DNA from: Diploscapter coronatus
Taxonomy: Eukaryota; Nematoda; Chromadorea; Rhabditida; Rhabditidae
DNA length: 64,000 bases
Direction: 5' to 3'
Assembly: GCA_964036155.1 (NCBI GenBank)
Contig: OZ038423.1
Location: 30,085,249 to 30,149,248 of the forward strand
Positions 35,492 through 48,461 of the stretch are shown in pieces (positions within the stretch are counted from its first letter, which is position 1; every line of letters starts with the position of its first letter). Made by a program: the position numbers and the translations under genes. The notes below the pieces were generated by a model. That model ran no database searches and was not told the DNA's origin. It saw only the letters and a list, made by a program, of their open reading frames with translations.

Positions 35492-38400
35492 CTATGAGTG
35501 GAATTCCTTCCGACGTATCTGCAGTGTCTGTTGTATCCTCTGCTCTTTCTCGTCCCGCTCCTGTTCCGTCTCCTGCTCCATTTCCGCATCCGATTTCACT
35601 GACCCGACAATTGGCAAGTAGGCCACCATGTTCAGCTGTTTGACTACGTGACTTCGGTATCTGAAAATTGACAAATTCATCATTAGAAGACTAACTCTTC
35701 AGTTAGATTGGGTGAGTTGGACAATTCCGAGGTGTAGAAAAATGACAGTTCAGAAACATGCCTTGAATATAAAATTTCACCATTCAAATTATCTGAACTT
35801 CATTTCATTTCCCAAATTATTGCTGACAAGCCAGGTTACGTTTGTGAGTTCAAGCACAGGCAGGTAATTTGAAAGCGGTTGAGATGAGCAGTGGGTTGAA
35901 AGAAGATCAAGCTGATAGAAGTTAGAGTGGGAGTAGTGTGACTGGACATAGTTTATATGTTGAAATTTTGAGAATTTAGAAAAGTAATTGCATGGTAGCA
36001 TCGTTGCAAGCGGAATAAGATAGGGTTTGGTAGGGAAGAAAACCTTTCTCCATGCTAGTTCGTAAGAAACGATGCGACTACTGCGGCTACTTTTCCATGT
36101 TGTAGAAATTTCAGAACTATTTGAAATATTTTCAAAATCGACTTAAGAATTATGTAGTGATTAGAAGCAATCGATCTGATCCAAATTTTTCGAAGATCTA
36201 CGGTAGAAGTCATTCAGCAAAATTTAGAAGATTGAATTTTGACATTTGCATCTACGTCCAGTCCTGAATAGGAGAAGCTTGCAGCCAAAACCAGGGTTGC
36301 AAGGGGGAAATGCAATGCAATTCAGTCCAAATCAGACACTCATTATCAGGCTATCATGTTTACCCTCGCAGTGCTGGAAAATATTGATACGGATGGATTG
36401 AAGCCTGAGTAGCGAGAGCGAGTTCGCTGGCTGAGATATATCCGGATTAGGGTTGTGAATGTTTTAGTTTAAATAAATTCGATCGAATTTGATAGTCGAT
36501 AAATTCAGTGTGCAACATAATAAGCTTATTGCAGCATTGTGCTGATTATTGTTGCTTGTTGAATAACGTTTTTGATATGTCGAAGTTGGGTGTGAAATTA
36601 AACGAAAAAAGAATGTCTTTTTGAGTTATTTTCGGAGCACACCCACGAGTGGGCTGCGCTAAAATTATTATCTTGTATATTTCTAATTCTAATCATAGTG
36701 ATTAAATTAAAGAAAGCTGTCTTTCGAAGATACCTTTTGTTTTCAGCGAGAAGTTTGAATTCGGTGAATTTGATCCAAGGGAGGAATCGGGAGAAATATC
36801 GGAATCCCTCTCGGAACCGGGCATTTCTCATGAAGAGAACGCACGGATTGACGATCGAATGCAGCATTGCGAGGCCGTGGCAGAACCACCTGAAATATGT
36901 CGATGAGATCAGTTGAGCTAAAATTGTATCGCATCTTCTTTCGGAAAATTACTAATAACGACTGTGTCTAAATTGTGAATATGCTAGACTTTCATTGTAT
37001 AGTTTTCAACAAAGCGCCGCAAAGGTTGGGTTAAATTTTTGCTCGAAAAAATTATGGCCGTCCTTATTTCTCGCAATCTTCTGACAAAATCGAAAATCGT
37101 TCTCTAAATGCATCTCAATTATAAAAAACAAAAAAAATCCATAAAAACGTAATTTCCTTACCATAGATACAAAACGTATGTCCATGTAGCGACATTCGGC
37201 CATACATCGAGGACTACATTCATGAGCAGAAGAAGGGGCAGCCAGCAGACCGCGAAGCAGACGGAAATGAGAATCACCATTGGAATTAACTGAAATTGAC
37301 AAATACTGTAATCGACCCAATATACGACAAAGGTTAATTGATATTTGGAAACGCGTCACAACATGGTTATGAAGAATGAGTGTAGCATATTTTATCTGCA
37401 CGAACATTTCTACTTTTATATTCTCCCTGTCATGAAGGGACTATCTTTCCTTGATAAACAACTAGTTCACCTTCTTGACACTTTCTTGCCTTTCGAGTGC
37501 CAGTTTGTTGCTGATCAACTCGCCTCCAGGCACTCTGCTGTTCCACATCTTTATGCCGATGAATGTGTAGGTCACAATCAGCACTGTCTGAGGGACCACG
37601 TATTGCAGGATCAGAATCAGCGTCGAATAGATTCGTCTGACCTGCAAATGTGCATCCTCGCAAAATGTTCTAAAATATAATTTCCTACTTCTTTCTCATT
37701 TTCAGCCCCGAAGAATTTCCAATTTTCTCCACACAACCGCACTTCAACTCCGCCGACATTCTCGACATAGACTTCCGAAACCAATGATAGCGGAAGAGCC
37801 ATTAGAATACTGAAAGGAAGTGGCTTGAAAATTTGACAGTTTTGAACGAAGTTTAGAATCAGCACTTTCATGATCATGCTTAACTTCTACTCATTAATCA
37901 AGGATCAAAGAAAATTGAAATAAGATTTTAGCGTGTAATTCATCAAACTGATGAGCATAATAAAATGATAAATTATTAGAATGGTTGAATTAGATGGATA
38001 AGATTTATTTTTCTATGATTCGAATGAATAGACGAACCTGAATATCCAAGTGACTGCGATGAGATAGAGGGCTCTTTTGCGAGTGAGCTTCATGGTGGGA
38101 GACAGGACGAACATGATCGCCATCCAGCGATCGAAACTGATCACGACAAGGCTCCACGAGGAGAGGAAGACTGACAGCGACTGCAGAAAGGCCAGCAGGT
38201 GACACATCACTGGACCGAAGATCTGCAGAGAAGAAATTAGAGACTTCGACATATTCTACATGATGATTTACCCATCGCTGATCGTCAAATATTAGGGTAT
38301 GCCAATATGAAAATGGCATACAGAATATCGCAATGAAGAGATCAGCTGAAATATCGAGTTCATTTATTCATTTAAGCGATTTGAATTTATTATGATATGA

Positions 38401-38809
38401 GTGAAGAATCATGCCACAATTAGGAAGGTTTAGAGCTATTGCAAGTTTTTTCGTTATGAGAAAAATATGTCAACAATCATCGATTATTTCATCTCAAATT
38501 CCGTAAAAATCAAACCTGCTCTCTGATACGGTATTATTAAAAGTCATATTTACCTATTGCCAAGTTGATGATGAGAATATTCGTGGCTGTACGTAGTCGT
38601 TTGAAATATAAAATGACAAGAATCACTAGTAAATTGCCATAAACGGAAAGGAAACATAGAATTGAATAGAAACAGACACAGATTACCTGAAAAGAAATTA
38701 ACTTTCCAATATGCATAATGAATCCTACTTTAAGGAACGGTGATAATCTGTGGAATTCATACTCGGCCTCGTAAATTACCTCTGTCGTTGGTGTTTCCGG
38801 ACTTGACAT
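35492..38809 (-). CDS. Rhodopsin-family peptide GPCR (NPY/NPF-receptor-like)
   Basis: Nine exons: 38729-38809, 38554-38686, 38272-38345, 38038-38222, 37689-37809, 37471-37641, 37162-37289, 36734-36889, 35492-35660; 405 aa. TM1 holds GNLLVILVIL, TM2 NLAIADLFIAIFCMPF, the first extracellular loop RWIFGPVMCHLLAFLQ with the conserved Cys, and the end of TM3 SFDRW in place of DRY. ECL2 has RLCGENW (the disulphide Cys partner), TM5 LQYVVPQTVLIVTYTFIGI, TM6 ISVCFAVCWLPLLLLMN with the CWLP switch, and TM7 HSIVNPCVLFM in place of NPxxY. The pattern fits class A neuropeptide receptors of the NPY/NPF/short-NPF type; the ligand cannot be read from sequence. The tail is acidic and Gln-rich (EMEQETEQERDEKEQRIQQ) and lacks an obvious palmitoylation Cys after TM7. 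Intron 1 is 42 nt. It stands alone, with no operon partner nearby. Confidence 0.92.
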
Positions 38810-39653
38810 CTGAGACTTGAATGATCATTTAAAATTTAGAAACACAATAAAAGGGTACAAAGAGCAAAACTGAAACGAAGCAGAATAATTGAGACAAATT
38901 TGCGAGGCGTTAAAATAATATGCAAAGCGTATATCGGGAGGTTTCAAATAAAGTATAAACCTTTTAAATAAAACGCACTGAAGTCTAAATAATGTGCGAA
39001 GTTATATTATGATACGGAAAATGACGATCGTATATAACTTTAAAATACTTAGAATTCAAGATAAAGATAAAAGTATCTATTCAGAAAGTGCTCAAGCTAA
39101 AATATGAGATAAGAAAGGTAATTTGATAGCAACATGGTTGCCTGGAAGTTAATGTTACACAGCAATGATTTGATTATCAATGCAGAAGCGGAGAATTTGT
39201 CATTATTTTGCAGATTTCTTTAGATCTAAAATGTGGGAGGAAGCGAACACTCGAAAACAATATAAATATGCTTCTGACAACGAGGTCGCATGTCGAAGAA
39301 GGGATATTCAAAAGACATCGAAGGTTAACTCGAAAATGACATACAATGGAAAGAGTGCTCACAAAGTATGCAGGAACGAAATGAAATTTCCCAAAATTCC
39401 TCCCTTTTTTCATCCTTGGCATTCAAAACGCTGAATTGCATGTTCGAATTTGCATCTCTAACATTCATTTCATCTCCTTTTCGATTTCTTAAATTCTTCC
39501 ACTTTTCTCTGCAAATTTCGCCACTTAACTCACAATCCTGTCGAATTTTCTCGAATTCTGTCAACAACGGATTTCAAGTCGAGTATGTGCGAAAGTACGA
39601 GTAAATTCATATGTACGGGGCCAGCCAAAAGCTAATTGCGAGGGGCATGAAAT

Positions 39654-39760
39654 GCAGCTACTCCGGCTCTTAGAAAAAGACAACGATTTTTTTTCTTTTC
39701 TCTTGCTTCCCTCATACTATTTCTTAGAAAAAACTGGTCTTTTTCTATGAGCCAGCTACT
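39654..39760. repeat. Foldback hairpin
   Basis: GCAGCTACTCCGGCTCTTAG with TAGAAAAAGAC on the left; the right end, read on the other strand, gives AGTAGCTGGCTCATAGAAAAAGAC. The loop contains TTTTTTTTCTTTTCTC and CTCATACTATTTCTTAG, close to the loop of the hairpin at 18774-18847. It abuts the larger foldback that follows. Confidence 0.75.
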
Positions 39761-40270
39761 CCAGGTTCATCCACTTATAGTGACCAATCCAGGTGAAATT
39801 TGTACACATATTGAAATGATCAAATCATGAAAATTTTCTAGGTTTCAGCCCGATTCGATCACTTTTTTTTTTGGAAATTATCAATTTTTGAGTAATTCTC
39901 ATCGGCCGAAGAAAAACGAAAATTCTCGATATTCAAAAAATTCTCTAGGTCCATATAATTTAGGTAGAGATAAATTTACTAGCGAATTAGAGTTATTATA
40001 AATGTGCACATTATGCTATGAGATTTATTACCTGAAAAACCTGTACTAAAGTTAACGAGGGCATGAATAAAAAGTTGCAATTTTACTATGGGAGAAGATC
40101 GAAAATCTTCGATTTTTCGATTGATGAAAATTTTTCAAAAATTCATAACTTCCAAGAAAAAAAGTGATCGAACCGGGCTGTCAGGCTTGACGAATTTTCA
40201 CGATTTGTTCACCCCAATATATGTACAAGATTTCAACCGCATTGGTGCATTACAAATGGGTGAACTAGGG
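39761..40270. mobile_element. Large foldback element with arms of about 190 bp
   Basis: The left arm begins CCAGGTTCATCCACTTATAG; the right end, read on the other strand, begins CCCTAGTTCACCCATTTGTA. Similarity continues through GGTGAAATTTGTACACATAT / GGTTGAAATCTTGTACATAT, then CAGCCCGATTCGATCACTTT / CAGCCCGGTTCGATCACTTT, and on to AAAATTCTCGAT / AAGATTTTCGAT. Arms are diverged with small indels; the central part is AT-rich and non-coding. Probably a non-autonomous DNA transposon or a foldback remnant. Confidence 0.8.
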
Positions 40271-43200
40271 ATAGGTTATTTTACGCCCTCCGCAATTATC
40301 TTTTGGTCAGTACTTTATCTTCGTAGATAAGAATATTTTTGAAAATCAGCATAACATGACAAGAAGATTACAAATCAGGCTTAACACGACATACCGAGAA
40401 TTGAATTAGCGCATTGCATGCTTTTGCAGGACTTCATCTAGTTGAAAGTAACAAATTTAACCTACACCTTGAATGAAAGTGAGTAACTTGACGTGAAAAT
40501 ATGAAGTTGCCATGTGTTTTAGTAGTGTCAAGAGTAAATAATCGTTTTTGTTAGTTTAGGATAAAACATGATAAAAATGACGAATAAATTAACCTTCGGC
40601 TAAAATTTTCGAAGGAAACATTTTTGCTGACTAAATAAGTTCCTAAACATTTGCTGATCGAAAAGCAATAAAATGAGTTGAGAATTTCGTGGTTAAACCA
40701 GAAACAGATCAAGTTGACGGATAACATTCGGAGGGGGGATGGCAGACACAAAATTAACGCCGAACGTGGAAAAACTCTACGAGCAGGGAAATGGACGAGT
40801 GACGTCCACGGGGCAATCTAATTAGCTGCCATTCTCCCAGGAACGAATACTTGCCAAAATAAACAAAAGTTTACTAATTCAGCCAATCTATAGAACACAT
40901 ATCAATCTGATAGTGGTGGGAGAATGAATGTGAGTATTCATTTGAAACGTCTAAAAATGCATAATGCGTCAAATTTGATTATATAGATTTGGATGTCAAT
41001 GTGGTCAAAATTAAAAATTGAACATAATACCAATTTCAAGAGTTTTAGTACTAGCATTAGAAGGTAAATAAATTCCTGTTCCGGCGTCAAAACATCTTTG
41101 TGTCCTTATAAGGAAACAAAATCGATCATTAATTTTAGTCTACCCCATATTGAGATGTGCGTGTCAAATCAATCATGAAATAACTCGAATAAAGGCTCAA
41201 TAATGTCATCAATGAAATTCAAAAAATGGAACACGGGATAAATTGATCAAACAAAACAGGATCAGACATTATAAGTAAATAAAGAAGCAGAACCAGAGAG
41301 CAGGAATAGCAAAAGATGGGCAGAAATAAATTATCAGGAGGAAGAGATAAAGAGCATTTGTGCCAGTGGTAAGCGATGAAGTGAAAAATGTGCACAAGAA
41401 GCTTGTTTACGAGAACACAAATTGAGAAACTGGCTTGATAAATAAATTATGAGAGTATAAAAAGTAAGGGAAAGAAAGAAGAAAGAAGGATCAATATGTG
41501 TAGAGAAACGATTGACTTCTGAATGGAATCATTTGACAGAAAGAATGAAGAAATGCGAATGAATCAAGACATCTCGAGTGGAAGAGGAGTTTGAGTAAAC
41601 CAGAAAAGTCGGGCTCACCTACACACAATGAAAGGAACATGAATCAGCCGAAACTGTCAATTAGTCAATATATTGAAACTACAAAATGACGGTGCGTATT
41701 TTTCAGGCTATTTTTCTACTAGTTTCCATTTAGGTATTTAAAATAATGAATTTTTTCGTGCTATCATTGCGTCATATTGATTATGCTAAATATAAACGAA
41801 GGGAATAAAACTTCTGATAAAATATATCCATGATCAAATAATCAAATCAATATATATTTTTTAATGAAATGCCAGCTCAAATTCACCACATTTATTCCAA
41901 GCATGGAAGTTAAACTGACAGGCAAAATGAGAATGAGAAAGGGAATGATACAAGGGAAACAAACGGTAAGCATGAGTTGTGCCAGATATTTACACAGCTG
42001 AAAAATGGTAAGGGCAGGCAGAAAGTTTCGGGAGAAGTTATGAGACGAAAGGATGCAGAAATGGAATCACCAGAAAGGAAAAGGAGAATTGAGTAATCGA
42101 AATCTGCACATAGAGGGAAATCAGAAAGACATGGAAACAGGGAAAAGGGAAAAGACAGCTAACCAATTATAGAGGTCGATGGAATTTGAAGGAAACCAAA
42201 AGGAAATGGGGATCAAATGAAAACAGCCAGACAGAAGGGACGGGAAGAAACAGTTTTGGAGCGCATGAACCGCACAAAAATCGAAGTGAAAAGCCAAAGA
42301 AAGGGAATTCAGTTATTAAATTGAAAACTTAGCTACTTTGAAGTGATATCAATTATTCCTTAAGAAGAAGCTGCCGGAAGGAAGAATATGAACTGCAATT
42401 AGCACGTGCACATACCCATGATATGGAAAAATAAGGCAAGAGGAGCAAAATTAGAAATGACCGAGAAATCCTTGAAGAGAAATGGAGTAATTATGTAAAA
42501 AATGAAGAAAGCAAAAATCTGAATGAAATTTCTAAAGTTTAGAAGAAAACAAAAAGATTATGCCATTTCGTCAGATTCACCACATTCTAGAATGACCAAA
42601 ATGAGCACAGCACACTTACCATGCTAAGAAAGAATAGGAAAATAGCTTTGGTGTTCAACCAGAATTTCTAATCGAAGTTCCACTGAACGGGTAAAACTGA
42701 AAGAAAAATCATCGAGTTCCTGAACCGAAAAAGACGAACCGAGAAGGGATCTGCAGAGAGTTGAATGAATAAGTTTGTTAAAGGTTTGGCAAGAATCACA
42801 ACAATGGAAAAAAGTTGAGAAAGGAAGAGAATTAGAAGAGGCCGCAAAGCAAAGCAAGGATAGGGAACAGAAATAAACGGGATAATCAAAGCAAAGAAGA
42901 TTTGGAGATGTCATAAATTAAGGAGAATGGAGAATCACAAGGCCACTTGCTTAACGATAAGCCATTTGTCTTCCGAATGCTTGAGCTTTCAAAGTTAGAG
43001 GAAAGCAGCTGTCAGTTAGATTGGAACGTGTTAATGAGCCGAGTCCGGCAGGAGCAGGTATTAAGAAATTCAATGCTCCCAGGCTGGATGGCAGGGATTT
43101 TCCCGACTCTTTCCTCGGAATTTCCACGATTTTCCCCTATCGTCATATCTGCACATTTGCGTGAAGTAATGAGTTTTGCAATGAGAGAAGTTTGACTGGA

Positions 43201-46200
43201 GAGCCGAAAAGAGAACGGGTCGAATTACAGAGGGAAGAGACAACATAGAGGGCAGACAGAGACAGAAGCAGAGTGACAGAATGGCATCCACAAATGAGCA
43301 GAGCAATTGAATGATGACAACACATCACCACATTTCGACTCATAAGCTACTGAAAATGGTTGGAGAATTAAAGTGTGTTGGCTGCGTCAAGTCTAGCGGA
43401 TAGTCAGGCAAATTAAGCTGGTAGATGAAATAACACCCCAATTTGCTATATCAAGCTCGGGTAATTAGACCTTTTAAAAGGTGGAAAATGATAGATAAAA
43501 TATAAAAAGTAAAATCGCCAACTTTTTGATATGTAGGCTGAGTGATATAATCATTCTCAGCTTGTTCCTTGAAAGAAAATGTGGAAAGAGACAAGCGAGT
43601 ATATAGTTAGAGAAAGAGAATAAAAAACAATTCTCTCTGATAAGTAGAAATTCCACATTGATTTTCTAGAAAAAAAAAACTAAAATAAGTGAGACGGGTC
43701 CAATTTGCGACAATAACAATCAGACTAATTCAGGCTAGAATTACAGAAGGAAATACTATTTTTGGACTTTACGCTCTAGTCTGGCCAGTATGTAAACTTG
43801 AGATCACATAATTGGTTCATTTATCGAGTAGAAAAATGCGTAGTTTTGAGAAAAAGGAGCGGAAATATGAAACAAGTATACGCGAGAGGAAAGAATAAAG
43901 GTCGATTAGTGGAAGATAAAATGGAAAATGCGTGAAAATATCCACGAAAATTCATTTGGCACGCAACAATTGCGACAACAAGTTGACGGACGAGAGAATG
44001 CAAATGGGGAAGACTCGGCCATAAAAACGAGCAAAGAGCAGGCAAATCCGCGACAGAATGGAAGGGATGGGGGAATCAACGAACTTCAGAAATATGGGGC
44101 GAGACTTTGAAATCCGATACGTAATTTCGCATGCAACGAGTTGAAGTGCAGTGACAAAGTGACAGAGGGATAAAATGTTGTTTTGAAGCAGATTTACAGG
44201 AAAAGGTGTAAAGATATTATGATTGAATTACCGAGGTCATTTTTGAACCTCTAATTGACAAAAAGTTGAATAGAGGATTTTTCTCCTTAGAAAACGCATT
44301 CGATTTTCAGGTGGAAGAGTAGAAATAAGTAGAATGTAGTAAATGGGCTATCTAAATTGATGATTGAGGAACTTTCTAAGAATATAAGATTTCTTCTACA
44401 TTCTTGACTGCGAGAAGAAGAATGCAGAATTCAGATAACGGCAATTTGTAAATGAGCAGACAGTTTTATGCAATAAACTAATTGGCTATCCCTATTCTTC
44501 TGCTCTTGACATCTATCCTCTTTCCCTTAGTCTGCTCTTCTTTGTTGCATTCCTCTATTTTGCTTCCACTTTCAGTCATTATGCAAATCAAGTTGAAGCG
44601 CTAATAAACCGATGAAAAAGACCCAACGAAAAGGTGAAAATTTCAGATGATCACACGAATCCAAAATAAAATGAATTGCATTAAAAACTAGAAAAGTAGA
44701 CATAAACTAATTCGCAATTATTGCGGAGTTGTTTGTTTTACTTTTGCTTGCTTTTGAAGATTCATCCAAGTTTTCTTTTCTAAATTAATTCTAATTTGGC
44801 TTGGAATAGGTGGGAGGATACTCCCATAGTTAGGAGATATCAAATTGCCAAAGAAAAATGACTATTTTGTCCGAATTTGCAATTGAAAAATGAATAACAA
44901 ACTCAAACGAAACTTAATAGCGATTTATTGTGTTGTTATTGTAAAGATGACTTTCGTGAGTATAATGATTTGTAAGGATGGCTGCCTGTGACAGAAAAAG
45001 AGACAAATTCAGAATCAATCTTTAGACGCATTCAGTCGAAAACGGAAATGCACCTAGTCCCCGACCGAAATCCCAGTCCCGAAGATCACATGACTCCTCC
45101 CTTCTCTTCCCTTTCTTTCTATTCTTCTCATCCATATTTTCACACCATTTCAGTCTATTTCCTTTGTTTCAAAATAAAACCCCCATGCATATTCTCAATG
45201 AGTAAAATGGTAGACTCTCTAAAAAAAATGCCCTCCGAAAGAACTTTCACTGAGATTTTCACATTTATTCAAAAGGGTTGAGATTTGAAAGAACTCGGTG
45301 AATAAAAGAGGGCAGGAAGTAGGAGGATGATTAAATTGGTAAGGAATCTGCAGGAGAATTTGCAGATTGGTAAGAAAAGAGTTGAGGTTGGAAGAGAAAA
45401 GGTGTAACTCGCAGCAATTCAACAATTCAAAGTAACAGACAGTTTTTCTCCCTTAACCATTCCTCGCATTTCGAACTCTCTAAGCCGATTATTTCAGCTG
45501 TAATTTGTACTGTAAGCAGCAGAGAGATGACAGATTAGGAATGGCAAATGAAGCGAACAAAACGGCATAGACAGTAGGAAATACAGAATTACAAGAATAG
45601 AATATGTTCAACGAAGATCATCAATTAAAATGAAGCGTGATGCACAATATTGCAGCCAGGGTTGCGCGAAACTTCGACTTCGAATTTAAAAATTTTTCGA
45701 TTCGTGCAGCCTCGATTATAGTTAGTCAGTTATGATAAAATAACATAATGCCATACGAAGTGAGAATAATGGTCTGAGATGTGATTACAGTACTTTGAAG
45801 TCAAAGATCACTTTTTGTAATCCTGAATTCGGAGGGCTAGATGATTTTCAGGGAAATCCTCGTAAAGTTATTCTAAAAATAGATCGTACTGCTGATGACG
45901 GCAGAAAAGTAAGAAAACATAAATCGAAATCGCGTAAATTGGCGAAAAATTCGAAAACAATGAAGAAGCTGAAAAAATGAGGCGAAGATAAACAGTAAGC
46001 GAATGGAAGAACTCATTACAGGGGAGTGTAAATGAATGGCACAGAAAAGCAGAAAATGAACGTGACGAAGAATGGGAGGAGGGAAGTTCGAAATGAAGAA
46101 AAGGTAGGGAAGGGAAGGAAGGCAGAGGGAGGAGAGGAAGGAAATGTTGACCGAAGAGCTTTACTAGTAGCCTGCAATGCAGGGCGAAATGCGAAATCAT

Positions 46201-47566
46201 TCACACGAATGACTGTGTCTCATAACTGCGGGAAGGAGAACAATTCACAATTCAAGATTCGAGTTCAGTCATGTCGAAAGACAAACAGTCCGCAATCACA
46301 CACTTTTTATCCCATTCAATCAAAAATCATGGTGTTGGTGAAAAGCATACGACGAGTTGAGAGAAAAACGACAAGTAAAAATAAACCGATTAATTTTATC
46401 AACTTCCGGTGGAAAACAGTAAATAGCAGGAAATCGATAAGAAATGATGAGGAGAAGAAATAAATGATGCAACAAAGCAAGGCAATGATAATGTGGGTGT
46501 GAGCAGTGCTTTGACATACAGCATACAGGACCTGACTCTTGTCTCAGGCTCAGATATCCCTAATCTCTAGATTTCTCTTCTGTTTGCCTGTTCAACTGTT
46601 TGTATCTGGCCACTTCATTTCGACTTGCAATCTTTTTCTCGTCAATGCTTCAATGTGAATGCGCCTAATTTCAGTGGCAATTCAGCACTCTCCCTTCCTT
46701 CTCTACTTATCAGCCAATTTATCAGCTTATCTTTGTCCTGGCCCCTGTCCTACATCTCCTTGAGCTACGTGCCAATTCGCCATCAAACTCACGAGTTTCT
46801 GTTGATTCATTCATTTGAACAGTCCCTTTCAGTAGTCATTGTTCCGATTCTAACAATACTCTCAAATTGTCACTGCAGGGGGGAGGAGGGCGGCAAGAAA
46901 TCATAGATTTCGAAATTGGTTAAATTTAGGATGTGACCTTCGAAGAAGATGGATACGAGCATACAGAAAAATAACTGATATCTTATCCATCATATATCAG
47001 ATACTATCAAAAATGCAGACATCACTGCAAGAATAGCAGAATAGTAAGAAGCAGATGGCAAATTTCTTGCAGTTCGCTTTTCTAACGATGCTTCGTTGTA
47101 TCTTTGTAGTTTCAAGTTTTTATCAGCCAATAACCCCGCCTCATTTTGATCGAAATCTGTGGATATCTGCTATCAGCTAGATCAGTAACTGCAGGTTGCA
47201 AGGCAGTGGACTCAAACAGACCGAGATTTGCTGATTGGCTGATCAGTCGGCTTTTTTGAGAGCTTCGACATTCTTCTCGCAGTCTCTTTCCCCTTTCTTT
47301 TATTTATTGTTCATTTCTTTTACTGCTTTGCCTTGACATGATTTGATCAAAAATCTTGTGCAATTTCGTTTTTTACTACATCATCTTCTTTAAAACTTTC
47401 AAATTTATTCTTCGAGAAAGGAAATTAGACTTTGTAAAAGTGAGCATGCAAACGTTGAGAATGTCATGAAATCTGACTGATTAACTATCAGACTTATGCC
47501 TAAATTCGACCAGAAATGTGATCATGAATTGATAACAGGAACGGGAAGAATAATTAAATAACTCGA

Positions 47567-47635
47567 ATGAGTATTGCTGAATAGAGAAGTTATGATCGTC
47601 ATTATAAATATTCTTCTGAACTCAGCAATACTCAT
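47567..47635. repeat. Hairpin with 14 bp perfect arms
   Basis: ATGAGTATTGCTGA at 47567-47580 and its complement at 47622-47635, loop of 41 bases. Intergenic, 3' of the KCC gene. Confidence 0.75.
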
Positions 47636-48060
47636 ACCAATTTCCTAACCTGAGATTGGCAATTCAACTACTAGACTATAAGCGAAAAAGGTGATAAAAA
47701 TGATGAAATGTTAAGGCAATCAGTATCGGTATCACTGAACATTGCGAAAAGAGGACAATCATCATGGTCATTATGCAGGTGCATAATTGATCGATAGAAG
47801 GAATAGGGGAATAGAGGGAGAGGAGAGCCAACACAAATAGATGATAATCACAACACGACAAATGTGGATATGATGATGTCGAATCTGAGGAAACACAACA
47901 AATATGTGAACAAGTGAATGGAAAAGGAAAAGGGAGGGGAGGGGAAGGGCAAGAATGGACTTGGAGAGATGTCTGAAGAGGCAACACATAATACGACAAC
48001 ACTACACATCATCAATACGAAGTACTCGGATACTCGATTTTTGGAAATTGAAACTGGTCA

Positions 48061-48115
48061 GGGGAAAATCTATGTTATCTTCTGTAGACTTGATCAACTA
48101 ACATAAAATTTCCCC
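48061..48115. repeat. Hairpin with 17 bp arms
   Basis: GGGGAAAATCTATGTTA and TAACATAAAATTTCCCC, two mismatches, loop of 21 bases. Intergenic, 3' of KCC. Confidence 0.7.
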
Positions 48116-48183
48116 AAATCCTTAGAGGAGCTACAGGGGAATTGACTGATTTCGAGATGTAGCTGAAGAAATGAGCAATTTTG

Positions 48184-48300
48184 AAATGACGTGAGGACGT
48201 GTGTTCTAGTTAGGCGTAGGCGAGGGGGTGAAAGTAGGAAGAAATAGTGTAGGAAAAGATAGCTCACGTCTTCACGTTATCCCGTCATTTTTCAGTTGCC
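48184..48300. repeat. Foldback hairpin
   Basis: The left side AAATGACGTGAGGACGTG pairs imperfectly with the right CACGTCTTCACGTTATCCCG plus GTCATTT. The inner part contains GAAGAAATAGTGTAGGAAAAG, the complement of the CTATTTCTT motif seen in other foldbacks. Confidence 0.65.
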
Positions 48301-48461
48301 GAAGAAATGTCAATTCACCTGCCAATTGTACCAGAATTGGCATTGCAATTCGACTACACAATTCAAAGAAAATGGGAAGGTAGTTGCACTAGAAGCTCAA
48401 AGTCGAACGAGAATGAATCACCCAGAATGGAGGATAACAAAGTAATTAGATAAGTTGAAAA

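Larger units (their letters stand above)
38810..48461. other. 9.6 kb region without a supported gene
   Basis: No exon with family similarity or a consistent splice pattern is visible on either strand. The DNA is AT-rich with long purine-rich runs (for example 41450-41600, 42020-42320, 42470-42900, 46030-46140). It contains foldbacks at 39654-39760, 39761-40270, 47567-47635, 48061-48115 and 48184-48300. It lies upstream of the receptor and downstream of the KCC gene and may hold regulatory DNA for the receptor. Confidence 0.5.

Noticed and set aside
39180..39434. 84-codon + strand frame upstream of the receptor
   Set aside because: Basic, AT-derived composition with no splice partner and no similarity to known domains.
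45660..45725. Palindromic AT-rich tract around CGAATTTAAAAATTTTTCG
   Set aside because: Short and A/T-driven; could be a hairpin but lacks the features of the other foldbacks.
46032..46463. 143-codon open frame on + strand
   Set aside because: Lys/Arg/Glu-rich reading of a purine-rich tract; the opposite strand is equally open. Low-complexity artefact.
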